Positions 35,431 to 43,946 of a stretch of 43,946 nucleotides of DNA are shown here, in pieces. A program made the position numbers and the translations under genes. The stretch is taken from the NCBI GenBank assembly GCA_903863905.1, contig CAIPDT010000089.1, forward strand, positions 1 through 43,946, written 5' to 3'. Below the pieces are notes generated by a model. It worked only from the letters and a program-made list of their open reading frames with translations. It was not told the origin of the DNA and searched no databases. The stretch is from an uncultured Methylococcaceae bacterium. Lineage in GTDB: Bacteria > Pseudomonadota > Gammaproteobacteria > Methylococcales > Methylomonadaceae. Positions within the stretch are counted from its first letter, which is position 1; each line of letters opens with the position of its first letter.

Positions 35431-36249
35431 ATGACTCAATGTGCAGCAATACAAATGGCGTCAAGCCCCAACGTTGGTTTTAACTTATTAGAAGCAGAAA
35501 AGTTAATCGCAGAAGCGGTTAAAGCAGGTGCGAAATTAGTCGCTTTGCCCGAAAACTTTGCGTTAATGGGCACTCATGAAACGGACAAGTTGAAAGCTAA
35601 GGAAGTAGACGGTACAGGCCCTATTCAAGATTTCTTATCAGCGGTTGCTAAAAAACATGCTGTATGGGTGGTCGGTGGCACTATCCCAATTGCGGGTGAT
35701 AATGACAATAAAGTCCGTGCAGCGTGTCTCGTGTATGACGATAAAGGTCAACGCGTGGGACGTTACGACAAGGTGCATTTGTTTGATGTTAATGTACCGG
35801 GTACTAATGAAGTTTATCGTGAATCAGATGGTATCGAATCGGGTACTGACTTTCAGATTTTTGAAACCCCCTTTGGTAAGCTGGGTGTCGCTATTTGTTA
35901 TGACCTGCGCTTTCCTGAGTTCTTTAGAAAGATGAGCCGTTTAGGTGTTGAAATATTTGTCGTGCCGTCTGCCTTTACAGCAGAAACAGGCGCCGCGCAT
36001 TGGGAAGTTCTGTTACGTGCGAGAGCCATAGAAAATCTCTGTTATGTGATTGCGCCCAATCAAGGGGGCTTTCATATAAACGGTCGCAAAACCTTTGGGC
36101 ACAGTATGATCATTGATCCTTGGGGTGTGATCTTAGATTGTTATAAAACAGGCGGTGGTTTTGTGATGGCGGATATTGATTTAGAGCGCTTAGAAAAAGT
36201 AAGAAGCGTTTTTCCTGTTTTGAATCATAGACGATTCTTTTGTGAATAA
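35431..36249 (+). CDS. Nitrilase-family amidase (Nit1/omega-amidase like)
   Basis: The 272-residue protein belongs to the carbon-nitrogen hydrolase superfamily. The catalytic triad is readable as Glu41 in LVALPENFALMG, Lys114 in RYDKVHLFDV and Cys156 in GVAICYDLRFPEFF. The short sequence and RARAIENLCYVIAPNQGG fit the Nit1 group, whose members clear deaminated glutathione or omega-amides. The exact substrate is not fixed by the sequence. It lies 11 bp after yhdP, and its end overlaps the longest possible reading of the bamC-like gene. The order yhdP-nit-tldD occurs widely. Confidence 0.9.
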   Translation: MTQCAAIQMASSPNVGFNLLEAEKLIAEAVKAGAKLVALPENFALMGTHETDKLKAKEVDGTGPIQDFLSAVAKKHAVWVVGGTIPIAGDNDNKVRAACLVYDDKGQRVGRYDKVHLFDVNVPGTNEVYRESDGIESGTDFQIFETPFGKLGVAICYDLRFPEFFRKMSRLGVEIFVVPSAFTAETGAAHWEVLLRARAIENLCYVIAPNQGGFHINGRKTFGHSMIIDPWGVILDCYKTGGGFVMADIDLERLEKVRSVFPVLNHRRFFCE

Positions 36250-36250
36250 T

Positions 36251-36892
36251 ATGCATCCTCTGTTTAAGATTTTTTTGATTAGTCTGCCCTTGGTCGCTTG
36301 TTCATCTAGCCCAGATCCTCGTTATAGAGATACCAGTATGTTGGAGAGGCCGCCGTCGCTAAATCGTGTGGTCACTGAATCAACTGAAAAAGATAATAGT
36401 CGTGTTAATTTAAATCCAGAAGGCACCAGTTTGGGGTCTACTGTCTACTTAACGTCTACCCAACCTCCAGTTTTAATGCTTAAGCAACCTTATGCTCTGG
36501 CTTGGGAAACGTTAGGGCAGGGCTTAAGACAAAGTCATTTGCAAATTACCGATCGTGAACATGATCGGGGCGTGTATTTTGTAACCTACAACCCAGACAG
36601 ACAAACCGATGAAGAAGACGATGGGATGCTGGATAAGGCCTTAGCGTATTTTACAGATAAGAAAAATGATGAGCGTTACCTATTAACAGTCACTGATAAA
36701 GGTTCAGAAACGCAAATTAGTGCAGCGATTAATATCGAACCTACTCAAAGTTCAAAGCCTGATGCCAAGAAAAGTTCTGTACCCCCTCCAGTGGATGGGG
36801 CTGAAAAGTTATTAGCGTTAATCTATAAAACCATGAGTGAAACACCTAAGCATAAGCCTAACAGATTAGGGCAAGCCCATCATAAACATTGA
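36251..36892 (+). CDS. bamC: BamC/NlpB-like outer-membrane lipoprotein
   Basis: The product (213 residues from ATG 36251) has a lipoprotein signal ending LPLVACSSS, with a cysteine ready for lipidation, then the YRDTSMLERPPSL segment resembling the unstructured BamC leader, which binds BamD. One globular domain follows, with WETLGQGLRQSHLQITDREH and a final helical DGAEKLLALIYKTM. Relative to the E. coli protein it is shorter, as in many species, with one helix-grip domain visible. The N-terminal GTG at 36242 would overlap nit and add three residues. BamC is an accessory part of the Bam barrel-assembly complex. Placing it between nit and tldD is unusual; the usual home is beside dapA. Confidence 0.75.
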   Translation: MHPLFKIFLISLPLVACSSSPDPRYRDTSMLERPPSLNRVVTESTEKDNSRVNLNPEGTSLGSTVYLTSTQPPVLMLKQPYALAWETLGQGLRQSHLQITDREHDRGVYFVTYNPDRQTDEEDDGMLDKALAYFTDKKNDERYLLTVTDKGSETQISAAINIEPTQSSKPDAKKSSVPPPVDGAEKLLALIYKTMSETPKHKPNRLGQAHHKH

Positions 36893-36932
36893 TGAATTTG
36901 CGCTGAATTAAGATAAATAACTAAAGTAACTA

Positions 36933-38372
36933 ATGAAAATATTAAATCTTGCGAAACAATCTATTTTGACGCCTGCGGGTCTTCAAGAGAGTGATATAGA
37001 AAAAATTATGAGCCGTTTGCTCAGTTCCTCTGTTGATGCAGCAGATATCTATTTTCAGTCAAGCCATAGTGAATCATGGGTGATGGAAGGTGGAATTATT
37101 AAAGAGGGCAGTTATAGTATTGAGCAAGGTGCTGGTGTTAGAGCCGTATCTGGAGAGAAAACCGGCTTTGCGTACAGTGATCGTATTGAATTACCGGTCT
37201 TACTTGAAGCGGCAAACAATGTCAGAGCGATTGTGCGTCAGGGTCAAGAAGCGCAGGTCAAGCTTACTTACGCACCTAATACGACTCAATATTATCCGAT
37301 TGCCAATCCTTTAAAGTCGTTGGCTGAGCAGCAAAAAATTGATTTATTGCGTCAAATCGATACTGAAACTCGACAATTAGATCCTCGCATTGAAGAAGTG
37401 ATTATTTCTTTAAGCGGTGGACATGATGTGGTTTTAGTAGCCAATCAAGATGGACAATTAGCCGCCGATGTTCGCCCTTTAGTGCGGATGAATGTGACTG
37501 TGATTGTTGAAGAAAACGGTCGTCGTGAACAAGGCAGTATGGGCGGCGGTGGTCGAAGTGATTATGGTTATTTTCTGGATCACGATCGAGCCTTAGCGTT
37601 TGGTAAAGAAGCGGTTAGACAAGCCTTGGTTAATTTAGAAGCCGAAGAAGCCCCTGCCGGTAATATGACCGTGGTATTAGGCTCGGGTTGGCCCGGTATT
37701 TTATTGCATGAAGCGATTGGTCATGGCTTAGAAGGGGATTTTAATCGTAAAGGCACCTCAGCCTTTAGTGGTCGAGTCGGTGAGCGGGTCGCTTCTGATT
37801 TATGTACCGTGGTTGATGATGGGACTTTAGCGGGCAGACGCGGTTCCTTAAGTATTGATGATGAAGGTACCCCAACCGAAAAGACGGTGTTGATCGAAAA
37901 CGGGATTCTTAAAGGCTATATGCAGGATAAATTGAATGCCCGTTTAATGGGTGTTAAGTCGACCGGGAATGGTCGTCGTGAATCGTATGCGCACTTACCG
38001 ATGCCACGCATGACCAATACCTATATGTTAGCTGGAAAACATAACCCTGAAGAGATTATAAAATCGGTTAAGAAAGGTCTTTACGCGAAAAACTTTGCCG
38101 GTGGGCAAGTGGATATTACCTCAGGTAAGTTTGTGTTTTCTGCGAGTGAAGCGTATCTCATTGAAAACGGTAAAATTACCCGTGCGGTTAAAGGCGCGAC
38201 CTTGATAGGCAATGGCCCGGATGTGTTAACTAAAGTATCCATGGTCGGTGATGATCTTGAATTAGACAGTGGTGTGGGTACGTGCGGTAAAGAAGGTCAA
38301 AGTGTCCCTGTGGGTGTCGGGCAACCCACCATCAAAATTGATGGTATCACGGTTGGCGGAACCAGCGTTTAA
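36933..38372 (+). CDS. tldD: TldD metalloprotease subunit
   Basis: TldD is the catalytic subunit of the TldD/PmbA (TldE) zinc protease, which removes leader peptides (for example from microcin B17) and degrades unstructured peptides including the CcdA antitoxin. The 479-residue protein has the metal site [15 protein letters not shown] (His259, Glu260, His264) and the downstream [17 protein letters not shown] block typical of the family. It starts at an ATG 40 bp after the bamC-like gene. The partner pmbA follows after 32 bp, which is tighter than in E. coli, where the two lie at separate loci. Confidence 0.97.
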   Translation: MKILNLAKQSILTPAGLQESDIEKIMSRLLSSSVDAADIYFQSSHSESWVMEGGIIKEGSYSIEQGAGVRAVSGEKTGFAYSDRIELPVLLEAANNVRAIVRQGQEAQVKLTYAPNTTQYYPIANPLKSLAEQQKIDLLRQIDTETRQLDPRIEEVIISLSGGHDVVLVANQDGQLAADVRPLVRMNVTVIVEENGRREQGSMGGGGRSDYGYFLDHDRALAFGKEAVRQALVNLEAEEAPAGNMTVVLGSGWPGILLHEAIGHGLEGDFNRKGTSAFSGRVGERVASDLCTVVDDGTLAGRRGSLSIDDEGTPTEKTVLIENGILKGYMQDKLNARLMGVKSTGNGRRESYAHLPMPRMTNTYMLAGKHNPEEIIKSVKKGLYAKNFAGGQVDITSGKFVFSASEAYLIENGKITRAVKGATLIGNGPDVLTKVSMVGDDLELDSGVGTCGKEGQSVPVGVGQPTIKIDGITVGGTSV

Positions 38373-38404
38373 AGTTAATACACATTAGATATAAAGAGAT
38401 CACA

Positions 38405-39736
38405 GTGCAAAATCAGGAAGAAATTAAGCGTTTAGAAAATATTGTTCAACACTTGTTGGACGAAGCAAAAGAACAGGGTGCGAGTGCGGCTGAAGCGGGA
38501 TTAAGTCAAGAAAATGGCTTATCCGTCTCGGCAAGATTAGGTGAAGTGGAAACCATTGAACATCATTGTGATCAAGGCTTAGGGATCACAGTCTACTTTG
38601 GTCAGCGTAAAGGCTCAGCCAGTACCACTGATTTATCGGCGGATTCTATTAAAGAAACCGTACGAGCGGCGTGTAGTATCGCCCGTTATACCAGTGAAGA
38701 TGATTATTCAGGCTTACCCGAAAAACACTTGCTCGCCACTGAATTCCCTGATCTTGATCTTAATTACCCGTGGTCTATCAGTGTCGATGAAGCCATCGCT
38801 TTAGCGATTGAATGTGAAGATGCGGCTCGCAGTTTCCATGCGGATATTAGTAATTCAGAAGGCGCTACCGTAAATACCCATCAAGGTATTCATGTCATGG
38901 GTAACAGCTTAGGGTTCTTACATGGGTCTCTTTCTACGCGGCATTCGTTAAGTTGTTCTGTTTTAGCTCAACGCGGTGACAGTATGCAACGTGACTATTG
39001 GTATAGCGTGGCTAGAAATGCGCAGAACTTAGAACCTGCGACTGTGATTGGTATAAAAGCCGCAGAACGGGCGTTGCGTCGCTTGGAAGGTCGTAGTTTA
39101 ACAACCCGTCAATGTCCGGTGTTATATAGTGCAGAAATTGCCTCAGGCTTATTAGGTTCGTTGATTGGTGCGATTTCGGGCGGTAGTTTATATCGTAAAG
39201 CGTCTTTCTTATTGGATGCTTTAGATACGCAAATCTTTCCTGAGTTTGTCCATATCCACGAACAACCGTATTTAAAAGGCGCCTTAGGCAGTTCTGCGTA
39301 TGATTCAGAAGGGGTGGCTACCAAAACCCGCGATATCGTTAGCGAGGGTATTTTACGCAGTTATGTGTTAGCGACTTATTCCGCTAAAAAACTCGGCTTA
39401 CAGAGTACGGGTAATGCCGGTGGGGTGCGTAACTTAATGATTGATCCCGGTCAGGATGATTTTGACGGTATGTTAAAGCAACTGGGTACTGGCCTGTTAG
39501 TCACTGAATTAATGGGACAAGGGGTGAATATGTTAACCGGTGATTATTCAAGGGGTGCGGCAGGCTTTTGGGTAGAAAATGGTCAGATTCAATATCCGGT
39601 CGAAGAAATTACCATTGCCGGTAATCTAAAAGATATGTTTAAAAATATTGTTGCCATCGGCAACGATATTGATTATCGCGGCAGTACCCGAACCGGTTCA
39701 ATCTTGGTTGAGCAAATGTCAATTGCCGGTCAATAA
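38405..39736 (+). CDS. pmbA: PmbA (TldE) protease subunit
   Basis: PmbA forms the non-zinc subunit of the TldD/PmbA protease. The 443-residue protein lacks the HExxxH motif, as expected, but shows the family fold blocks TVNTHQGIHVMGNSLGFLHG, YSAKKLGLQSTGNAGG and NMLTGDYSRGAAGFWVENGQ. The start is GTG at 38405, preceded by AAAGAGAT. It follows tldD directly and is therefore probably cotranscribed with it; the yjgA gene that often separates the two is missing. Two hairpins after the stop would end the message. Confidence 0.95.
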   Translation: MQNQEEIKRLENIVQHLLDEAKEQGASAAEAGLSQENGLSVSARLGEVETIEHHCDQGLGITVYFGQRKGSASTTDLSADSIKETVRAACSIARYTSEDDYSGLPEKHLLATEFPDLDLNYPWSISVDEAIALAIECEDAARSFHADISNSEGATVNTHQGIHVMGNSLGFLHGSLSTRHSLSCSVLAQRGDSMQRDYWYSVARNAQNLEPATVIGIKAAERALRRLEGRSLTTRQCPVLYSAEIASGLLGSLIGAISGGSLYRKASFLLDALDTQIFPEFVHIHEQPYLKGALGSSAYDSEGVATKTRDIVSEGILRSYVLATYSAKKLGLQSTGNAGGVRNLMIDPGQDDFDGMLKQLGTGLLVTELMGQGVNMLTGDYSRGAAGFWVENGQIQYPVEEITIAGNLKDMFKNIVAIGNDIDYRGSTRTGSILVEQMSIAGQ

Positions 39737-39739
39737 GTC

Positions 39740-39767
39740 TTAAGGGCGTTAATCATGACGCCCTTAA
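39740..39767 (+). terminator. First hairpin after pmbA
   Basis: TTAAGGGCGT (39740-39749) pairs perfectly with ACGCCCTTAA (39758-39767) around an 8-nt loop, three bases past the pmbA stop. The following AATTCTTAAC is a weak U run, so it may act together with the next hairpin. Confidence 0.65.
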
Positions 39768-39776
39768 ATTCTTAAC

Positions 39777-39810
39777 AGCACTGATCGGATTCATCTTGAT
39801 GATCAGTGCT
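39777..39810. terminator. Second hairpin between pmbA and pyrD
   Basis: AGCACTGATC (39777-39786) pairs perfectly with GATCAGTGCT (39801-39810), with a 14-nt loop. It lies between the convergent pmbA and pyrD ends. There is no U run of note on either side, so it may block or stabilise transcript ends rather than end transcription itself. Confidence 0.55.
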
Positions 39811-39872
39811 TGATGGGTGAGTGCTTTTATAAAGTCGCTTGACTGGTTATTTCAATTAAGCCGTGCTTAAAA

Positions 39873-40886
39873 TTATAGGGCCTTGACAATATCGGCAACG
39901 AGTTGCGGGCCTTTATAAATCAACCCACTATAAACTTGGACTAAACTAGCCCCCGCCTGTAACTTTTCTTGGGCATCTGCTGCGCTTAAAATTCCACCGG
40001 CTGCCATAATAGCCACTTTACCGTTTAAGACGGATGCTAAACCTTTTACAACCGCCGTAGAAGCCGTTTTAACCGGTGCGCCACTTAAGCCACCGGCTTC
40101 TTGTGCAAAGTGATGACCCGCAATAGCGTCTCTGGCAATGGTCGTGTTAGTCGCAATCACGCCATCTATTTCAAACTCAAGTAATAAATTGGCAATGTGG
40201 TTGATTTCTTCTTCCGTTAAGTCGGGCGCAATTTTGATCGCCAACGGCACATAAAAGCCATGCTCTTGATGTAACTTTGCTTGTTCCGTTTTTAAGGCTT
40301 CAACTAGGGCTCTGATCTCATCACCCTGTTGCAGTTGACGTAGATTCTTAGTATTGGGTGAGGAAATATTAATCGTAATGTAACTTGCCAAGGGATAGGC
40401 TTTGCGTAGGCCGATTAAATAATCTGCGGTCGCCGCTTCAATAGGCGTGTCGAAGTTTTTACCAATGTTAATTCCTAACACCCCCGAGTATTGGCTGTTT
40501 TTAACTTGGGCCAATAAATGATCAATGCCTAAATTGTTAAAGCCCATCCGATTAATAATCGCTTGATGTTCGGGTAATCTAAATAAACGGGGCTTAGGAT
40601 TGCCGGGTTGAGGGCGAGGGGTAACGGTACCTATTTCTAAGAAACCAAAGCCTAGGGCATTGAGGCCATTAATATAATCCCCGTTTTTATCTAGCCCTGC
40701 CGCCAAACCCACGGGGTTTTTAAAGGTGAGGCCCATCACGGTGACGGGTTTGTCCGCTATGGCCGGATACACTAAGGAGGACAGGCCAGCGCTATTAACG
40801 GCATTTAAGAGTTTAAGGGTGACATTATGAGCTGTTTCTGGATCAAGTGAGAATAAAAGCGGGCGTAAAAAAGGATAGGTATTCAT
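39873..40886 (-). CDS. pyrD: Dihydroorotate dehydrogenase, class 2
   Basis: PyrD oxidises dihydroorotate to orotate with FMN and passes electrons to quinone at the inner membrane. The 337-residue protein has an N-terminal hydrophobic and helical tunnel region ([20 protein letters not shown]), [15 protein letters not shown] and RMGFNNLG for the active site, [15 protein letters not shown] with the class 2 catalytic serine, [12 protein letters not shown], and FMN-phosphate [13 protein letters not shown]. All features fit class 2. It shares a minus-strand unit with thiO, which ends 14 bp upstream of it. Confidence 0.97.
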   Translation of the reverse strand: MNTYPFLRPLLFSLDPETAHNVTLKLLNAVNSAGLSSLVYPAIADKPVTVMGLTFKNPVGLAAGLDKNGDYINGLNALGFGFLEIGTVTPRPQPGNPKPRLFRLPEHQAIINRMGFNNLGIDHLLAQVKNSQYSGVLGINIGKNFDTPIEAATADYLIGLRKAYPLASYITINISSPNTKNLRQLQQGDEIRALVEALKTEQAKLHQEHGFYVPLAIKIAPDLTEEEINHIANLLLEFEIDGVIATNTTIARDAIAGHHFAQEAGGLSGAPVKTASTAVVKGLASVLNGKVAIMAAGGILSAADAQEKLQAGASLVQVYSGLIYKGPQLVADIVKAL

Positions 40887-40900
40887 GGTCTTGCCGTTGA

Positions 40901-42004
40901 CTAATGCGAAAGGTTTTGGAGTTGATAAGGTTCGGGTGATACTGCAGTGGGTCGTTTTAAAATCAGATCAACCATGAGCTGTGCGGAGGCAGGGCCCATG
41001 ATTAAGCCATTTCTAAAATGCCCCGCGTTAATGCTTAAATTAGAGATGTCTGAATGTTGATCAATATAAGGGACGCCGTGTTGCGTACCCGGTCTTAAAC
41101 CCGCCCAATGATGCAGTAAGGGCGCTTTTTTGAGGGCGGGTAAAAGGTTAACTGCAAAGTCGGTTAAACGCTCTTTGGCGGCTTGCGTGGTGTTTTTGTT
41201 AAAGCCATCATGTTCCACCGTACTGCCGGCTAATATTTTGCCATCGCGTCTAGGAATCAGGTATTGATCGCCTTCTAAGACCATACTGGGTAAGGTCTCA
41301 GGTGTGGCATCAAACAGTAACATTTGACCTTTAACAGGTGACACTTGTGGCGCTTGAGCACTGAGTTCAGGAAACAATTCTTTAAACAATGAACCCGTCC
41401 ATGCCCCTGCTGAGAGTATTAAGTGGTTTACAGGTAAGGTCTCGGTATCGGTTATCACGTGCGTGATGCGATCCTGACTACGAGTGACACCGGTGACAGT
41501 ACAATGTTCTTTAAGCGTTACGCCCTTGTTTACTAAATCCTGTATTAACGATTTGACCAAGCGAGGATTACGGGCTTGGGCAATGGTCGGTAGCCAAAGC
41601 GGTTGATGAGGCGCCGAGTTTAAGGAGTTAAAAAAATCTGGGAGCGTTGTTTCAAAAGGGACTTGATTGGTTTGGCACCATTGAATGGCTTGTTCCAGAT
41701 CAGGGTTTTGGGTTATGAGCAAACCACAAGGTGTCCATTCCGGGTCTTTTTGAGTGTCTGCTAATAATTCTGCGGCTAAGGTCGGATATAAACGTAGGCT
41801 TTGTACGGTGAGTTTCGTGATGGCATCGGCTTGTCGCCAAGGATAGATCGGTAGCAAAATACCACCACCTGCCCATGAAGATTCTTGGCCTAAGTCATTT
41901 TTTTCAATTACGGTAACGGTCGCACCGGCATTATAAAATTCCCTAGCAGTCAGAAGGCCAATAACGCCTCCGCCAATAATCGTAATATCTGGGGTGTTTG
42001 TCAT
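40901..42004 (-). CDS. thiO: Glycine oxidase ThiO-like FAD enzyme
   Basis: The 367-residue flavoprotein of the DAAO family begins with the dinucleotide motif [20 protein letters not shown] and [20 protein letters not shown], then has the FAD/substrate region [17 protein letters not shown] and [16 protein letters not shown]. This pattern matches ThiO, which oxidises glycine to iminoglycine for thiazole synthesis in thiamin production. A different amino-acid oxidase of the family is possible, because the other thiazole genes are not in the window. It starts at an ATG, with nothing obvious between it and the 344-bp region upstream. Confidence 0.87.
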   Translation of the reverse strand: MTNTPDITIIGGGVIGLLTAREFYNAGATVTVIEKNDLGQESSWAGGGILLPIYPWRQADAITKLTVQSLRLYPTLAAELLADTQKDPEWTPCGLLITQNPDLEQAIQWCQTNQVPFETTLPDFFNSLNSAPHQPLWLPTIAQARNPRLVKSLIQDLVNKGVTLKEHCTVTGVTRSQDRITHVITDTETLPVNHLILSAGAWTGSLFKELFPELSAQAPQVSPVKGQMLLFDATPETLPSMVLEGDQYLIPRRDGKILAGSTVEHDGFNKNTTQAAKERLTDFAVNLLPALKKAPLLHHWAGLRPGTQHGVPYIDQHSDISNLSINAGHFRNGLIMGPASAQLMVDLILKRPTAVSPEPYQLQNLSH

Positions 42005-42245
42005 GAGAGAGAGTTTAAAACAAATTCGCTAAAAAGACCTATTTTAAAGCAATATGGTTAATAGGGTGTTTTAATGATTAAAAACAAAATACCTTTATAA
42101 AATTAATGGTTTTTATGCGATGGCTTCGGTATCAGTTACCTTTTAGCGTTTATATTGACATGTATCTATACGGGTATTTTTAGGTAAGTGTTGTTACTTA
42201 TTGATAATTAACGGATAATTAATTTTAAAAAGATAATATTAATGC

Positions 42246-42274
42246 TTGTAGGTTAATAGCTTTGCTGTTATTAT
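42246..42274 (+). promoter_or_regulatory. Sigma-70-like promoter before the outer-membrane barrel gene
   Basis: TTGTAG (42246-42251) and TATTAT (42269-42274) are 17 bp apart and leave a leader of about 70 bases before the GTG at 42349. The 344-bp gap from 42005 is very AT-rich and has the inverted repeat AATTAACGG/ATAATTAATT near 42208. The gap also holds the divergent start of thiO; no RNA gene or ORF was seen. Confidence 0.4.
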
Positions 42275-42348
42275 TTCACCCGTGAAATCAAGTTTGTTGT
42301 ATTTATACAAATAGTTTGTAAATTAACAACCCATCAGGGGGAGAAACA

Positions 42349-43236
42349 GTGATCAATAATAATAAAAAATATTTAGGCGTAGCCTTGGCAACATTAACAG
42401 CAGCAACTTTAGTAGCTGCTCCACAAGCAATGGCAAAAGCAAAAGTAGCACCTGCTGTTGTAGCTAGCAAAACTGATGTTTTGGAAGCACAAGTACGTGT
42501 TATGCAAGACGAAATTGCGAGTTTAAGAGCTCAAGTTAATTCAGCAAGACCAGCTGCAGCGACTTCTTCAGCTGATTCTCAAAAAATTCAAGAGTTAGAT
42601 GCTTGGGTGGCTTCTGTTAAAGCAGATGGTCATAAAGCTCATGGCGCTAAATCTAAAGACAACATGTTGTATTTCCGTGGCGGTTATGTTCAAAATGATC
42701 GTGCGTTGCTTGCTACAACCAATTCTGGTGGTCCAGGAGTTTCATTAGCCGGTTCAACTGGTGGTAGCTCAAGCGGTTGGAATGTTGGTGCCGGTATTGA
42801 TTTCCATTTAAATGAAGGCTTATTTGGTTTAGTTGATAAAACTGATTTATTTGGTGAATTAGATATCAATTATGTTGATGTTGGCAGATATACAGGTAGT
42901 GTTACACAAACTGTTGGTGTTCCGCTGCCTGCAACGGTTAGCCAAAGCATGATGAGATTAAGCGCATCACCAAAAATTAAATTCTTAAAAGGCAGTGCAT
43001 TCAGGCCTTGGATTGTTCCTGTCGGTCTTACACTTAATTTTGTGAGCCCTCCATCACAACTTAATACCATTTCCTATTTGAAACCAGGTATGAACTTTGC
43101 CACTGGTTTTGATTACAATATTTGGAAAAGCTTGTACATTGGTGCAGACGCACGTTATTTCTTGGCAACTAGCCGACTTGATAATACTAACGTCAATGGT
43201 TTAACAGTAGGTGGTCAAGTCGGTTTCGGTTTCTAA
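42349..43236 (+). CDS. Abundant outer-membrane beta-barrel protein with coiled-coil stalk
   Basis: The 295-residue protein has a signal peptide ending near QAMAKAKV and then a predicted coiled coil (TDVLEAQVRVMQDEIASLRA). An Ala/Ser linker follows, and then a barrel from about residue 105 with alternating aromatic strands ending in VGGQVGFGF, the terminal Phe typical of barrels recognised by the Bam complex. Porin-like proteins with an N-terminal coiled coil attach to peptidoglycan in some groups, so it may be a structural porin, but I cannot name a family. The GTG start follows AGGGGGAG, a very strong ribosome site. With its own promoter and an excellent terminator, it is likely highly expressed. 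Confidence 0.8.
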   Translation: MINNNKKYLGVALATLTAATLVAAPQAMAKAKVAPAVVASKTDVLEAQVRVMQDEIASLRAQVNSARPAAATSSADSQKIQELDAWVASVKADGHKAHGAKSKDNMLYFRGGYVQNDRALLATTNSGGPGVSLAGSTGGSSSGWNVGAGIDFHLNEGLFGLVDKTDLFGELDINYVDVGRYTGSVTQTVGVPLPATVSQSMMRLSASPKIKFLKGSAFRPWIVPVGLTLNFVSPPSQLNTISYLKPGMNFATGFDYNIWKSLYIGADARYFLATSRLDNTNVNGLTVGGQVGFGF

Positions 43237-43262
43237 GCAACTTGCTTAAATCGTAATCCGAT

Positions 43263-43296
43263 AAAAAGGGTGGGGAGAAATCCCCGCCCTTTTTTT
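43263..43296 (+). terminator. Terminator of the outer-membrane barrel gene
   Basis: AAAGGGTGGGGA pairs with TCCCCGCCCTTT around a GAAA tetraloop, with one G-U pair, followed by seven T. It lies 27 bp after the stop codon and is the clearest intrinsic terminator in the window. Confidence 0.95.
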
Positions 43297-43493
43297 ATGC
43301 GTTAAATTGAGTAATGAGTTGTTGCGTCTTTGCGTCTTTTATACGAACTGACAAACATCATTCAGTAACGATGCTGTCCCACTGTGCGGCCTACTAAACT
43401 TACAATAGGGTCGTGTTCCTTTTTAAAGGTGGCTGTGTATCCTGCAGATTGCCCTTTACACAAAATAAACTACACCCTCCCAGGCACTACCTA

Positions 43494-43797
43494 ATCCAGC
43501 AAACAATTAACCAACTTCTGTACAAAAGTGACCTGATCCAGCAAACAATTAATGAACTTCTATACAAAAGTTACCCACTAATGTACAAATCTTGCCAACT
43601 AATGTGCTGGGTCAATCAACTTTTCTACAGAATCTTCCAAATAGTGTGCTTTCGAGTGCACGTTGTGCGCACTTCTTTCAAACAAGTACGCTCTCCAGGT
43701 CTAAAAGTACACGCTTGAAACCCACTTGTGCGCCCCTGAAGCAAGCTAATACGCTAAAGCTTAACTGAAGTGTATACTTTCTTGACTACTCTGTGCA
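43494..43797. repeat. Degenerate 21-bp periodic repeat array
   Basis: Reading in 21-bp steps from 43515, the hexamer three bases into each unit is CTGTAC, CAGCAA, CTATAC, ATGTAC, ATGTGC, TTCTAC, GTGTGC, GTGCGC, GTACGC, GTACAC, GTGCGC, ATACGC, GTGTAT and CTGTGC, ending near 43797. Eleven of the 14 fit NTRYRC exactly; two are close and one does not match. At the left end the 42-bp block 43494-43535 is repeated at 43536-43577 with 36 of 42 positions identical. The core ACTTCTGTACAAAAGT is nearly palindromic. The spacing of two helical turns suits protein binding on one face. A 101-codon frame (43413-43718) exists only because the period is a multiple of three and stop-free. Nothing else is recognisable in 43297-43946, apart from a short GCGTCTTT duplication near 43325. 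Confidence 0.75.
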
Positions 43798-43946
43798 TTA
43801 TTTTGCAGGATTTTTAGCGGTTTTTTCATACTCTCTGTAACCTCTACTAACATACCTTTAACGCCTAAACTTAGTAAGCGCTTAAATCTCGACGTCATTT
43901 ATTGTTCATTCTTATCATGCCAAACTTCCTCAATATTTACTGTTTA

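Noticed and set aside
42150-42180. TTGACA near 42158 as a promoter for the barrel gene
   Set aside because: No -10 element lies at 16-18 bp; the TTGTAG/TATTAT pair at 42246-42274 has correct spacing.
43413-43718. A 101-codon plus-strand frame through the 21-bp array, with heptad-like peptide repeats
   Set aside because: The start is GTG with a ribosome site spaced only two bases away, the composition is unlike any neighbour, and the openness follows from the 21-bp (7-codon) period. The repeat core is better explained as DNA structure; coding cannot be excluded.
1-43946. tRNA, rRNA, complete transposase, integrase, exosortase or toxin-antitoxin genes
   Set aside because: None could be recognised on either strand; the PEP-CTERM signals therefore depend on an exosortase outside the window.

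Overview
The window reads as chromosomal DNA of a gammaproteobacterium with moderate, slightly AT-rich base composition. The housekeeping genes and their order (hemC-hemD-hemX-hemY; pcnB-folK-panB-panC; rlmH-maf-rng-yhdP-nit-bamC-tldD-pmbA; pdxA-rsmA) are typical of that class. Two accessory marks, a VPLPA/PEP-CTERM type sorting signal and a DUF1640-like coiled-coil tail, are common in environmental gammaproteobacteria such as methanotrophs (Methylococcales) and sulfur oxidisers. A methanotroph-like host is therefore plausible but not shown, because no methane or sulfur gene lies here. No rRNA, tRNA, CRISPR array, complete insertion sequence or phage gene was seen.

Region 1 (about 0.1-11.4 kb, all minus strand) is the accessory part. 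In transcription order it runs: secreted PHP-domain protein, VPLPA-CTERM protein, a terminator, a parvulin-like membrane-anchored protein translationally coupled to a HupE/UreJ-type membrane protein, a TIGR02466-like 2OG-Fe(II) oxygenase, a membrane protein fused to a spermidine-synthase-like domain, a TonB-dependent receptor, and the tail of a decayed coiled-coil/membrane gene. Together these suggest an envelope system that takes up or processes an unknown ligand. Two short tandem-repeat arrays sit upstream of the PHP gene.

Region 2 (11.4-15.0 kb, minus) holds a solitary aldehyde dehydrogenase with its own terminator, and the pdxA-rsmA pair. Region 3 (15.1-19.5 kb, plus) is a compact haem-precursor operon ending in a strong terminator. 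After it, at about 19.66-19.77 kb, comes what looks like the stranded tail of another PEP-CTERM-type gene. Region 4 (19.8-24.1 kb, minus) has ubiD overlapping prlC, then an RDD protein directly after a 59-residue membrane ORF.

Region 5 (24.3-39.8 kb, plus) is a long housekeeping run: poly(A) polymerase, folate and pantothenate synthesis with a secreted cupin between panC and panD, ribosome and RNA maintenance (rlmH, maf, rng), envelope lipid transport (yhdP), a nitrilase-family amidase, a BamC-like lipoprotein, and the two subunits of the TldD/PmbA protease. It converges through two hairpins on pyrD and thiO (39.9-42.0 kb, minus).

Region 6 (42.0-43.9 kb) is a probable abundant outer-membrane barrel protein with promoter, strong ribosome site and classic terminator. 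After it comes about 650 bp without a convincing gene. That stretch contains a degenerate array in which a short pyrimidine/purine motif recurs every 21 bp for about 14 units. It is the least explained signal in the window.
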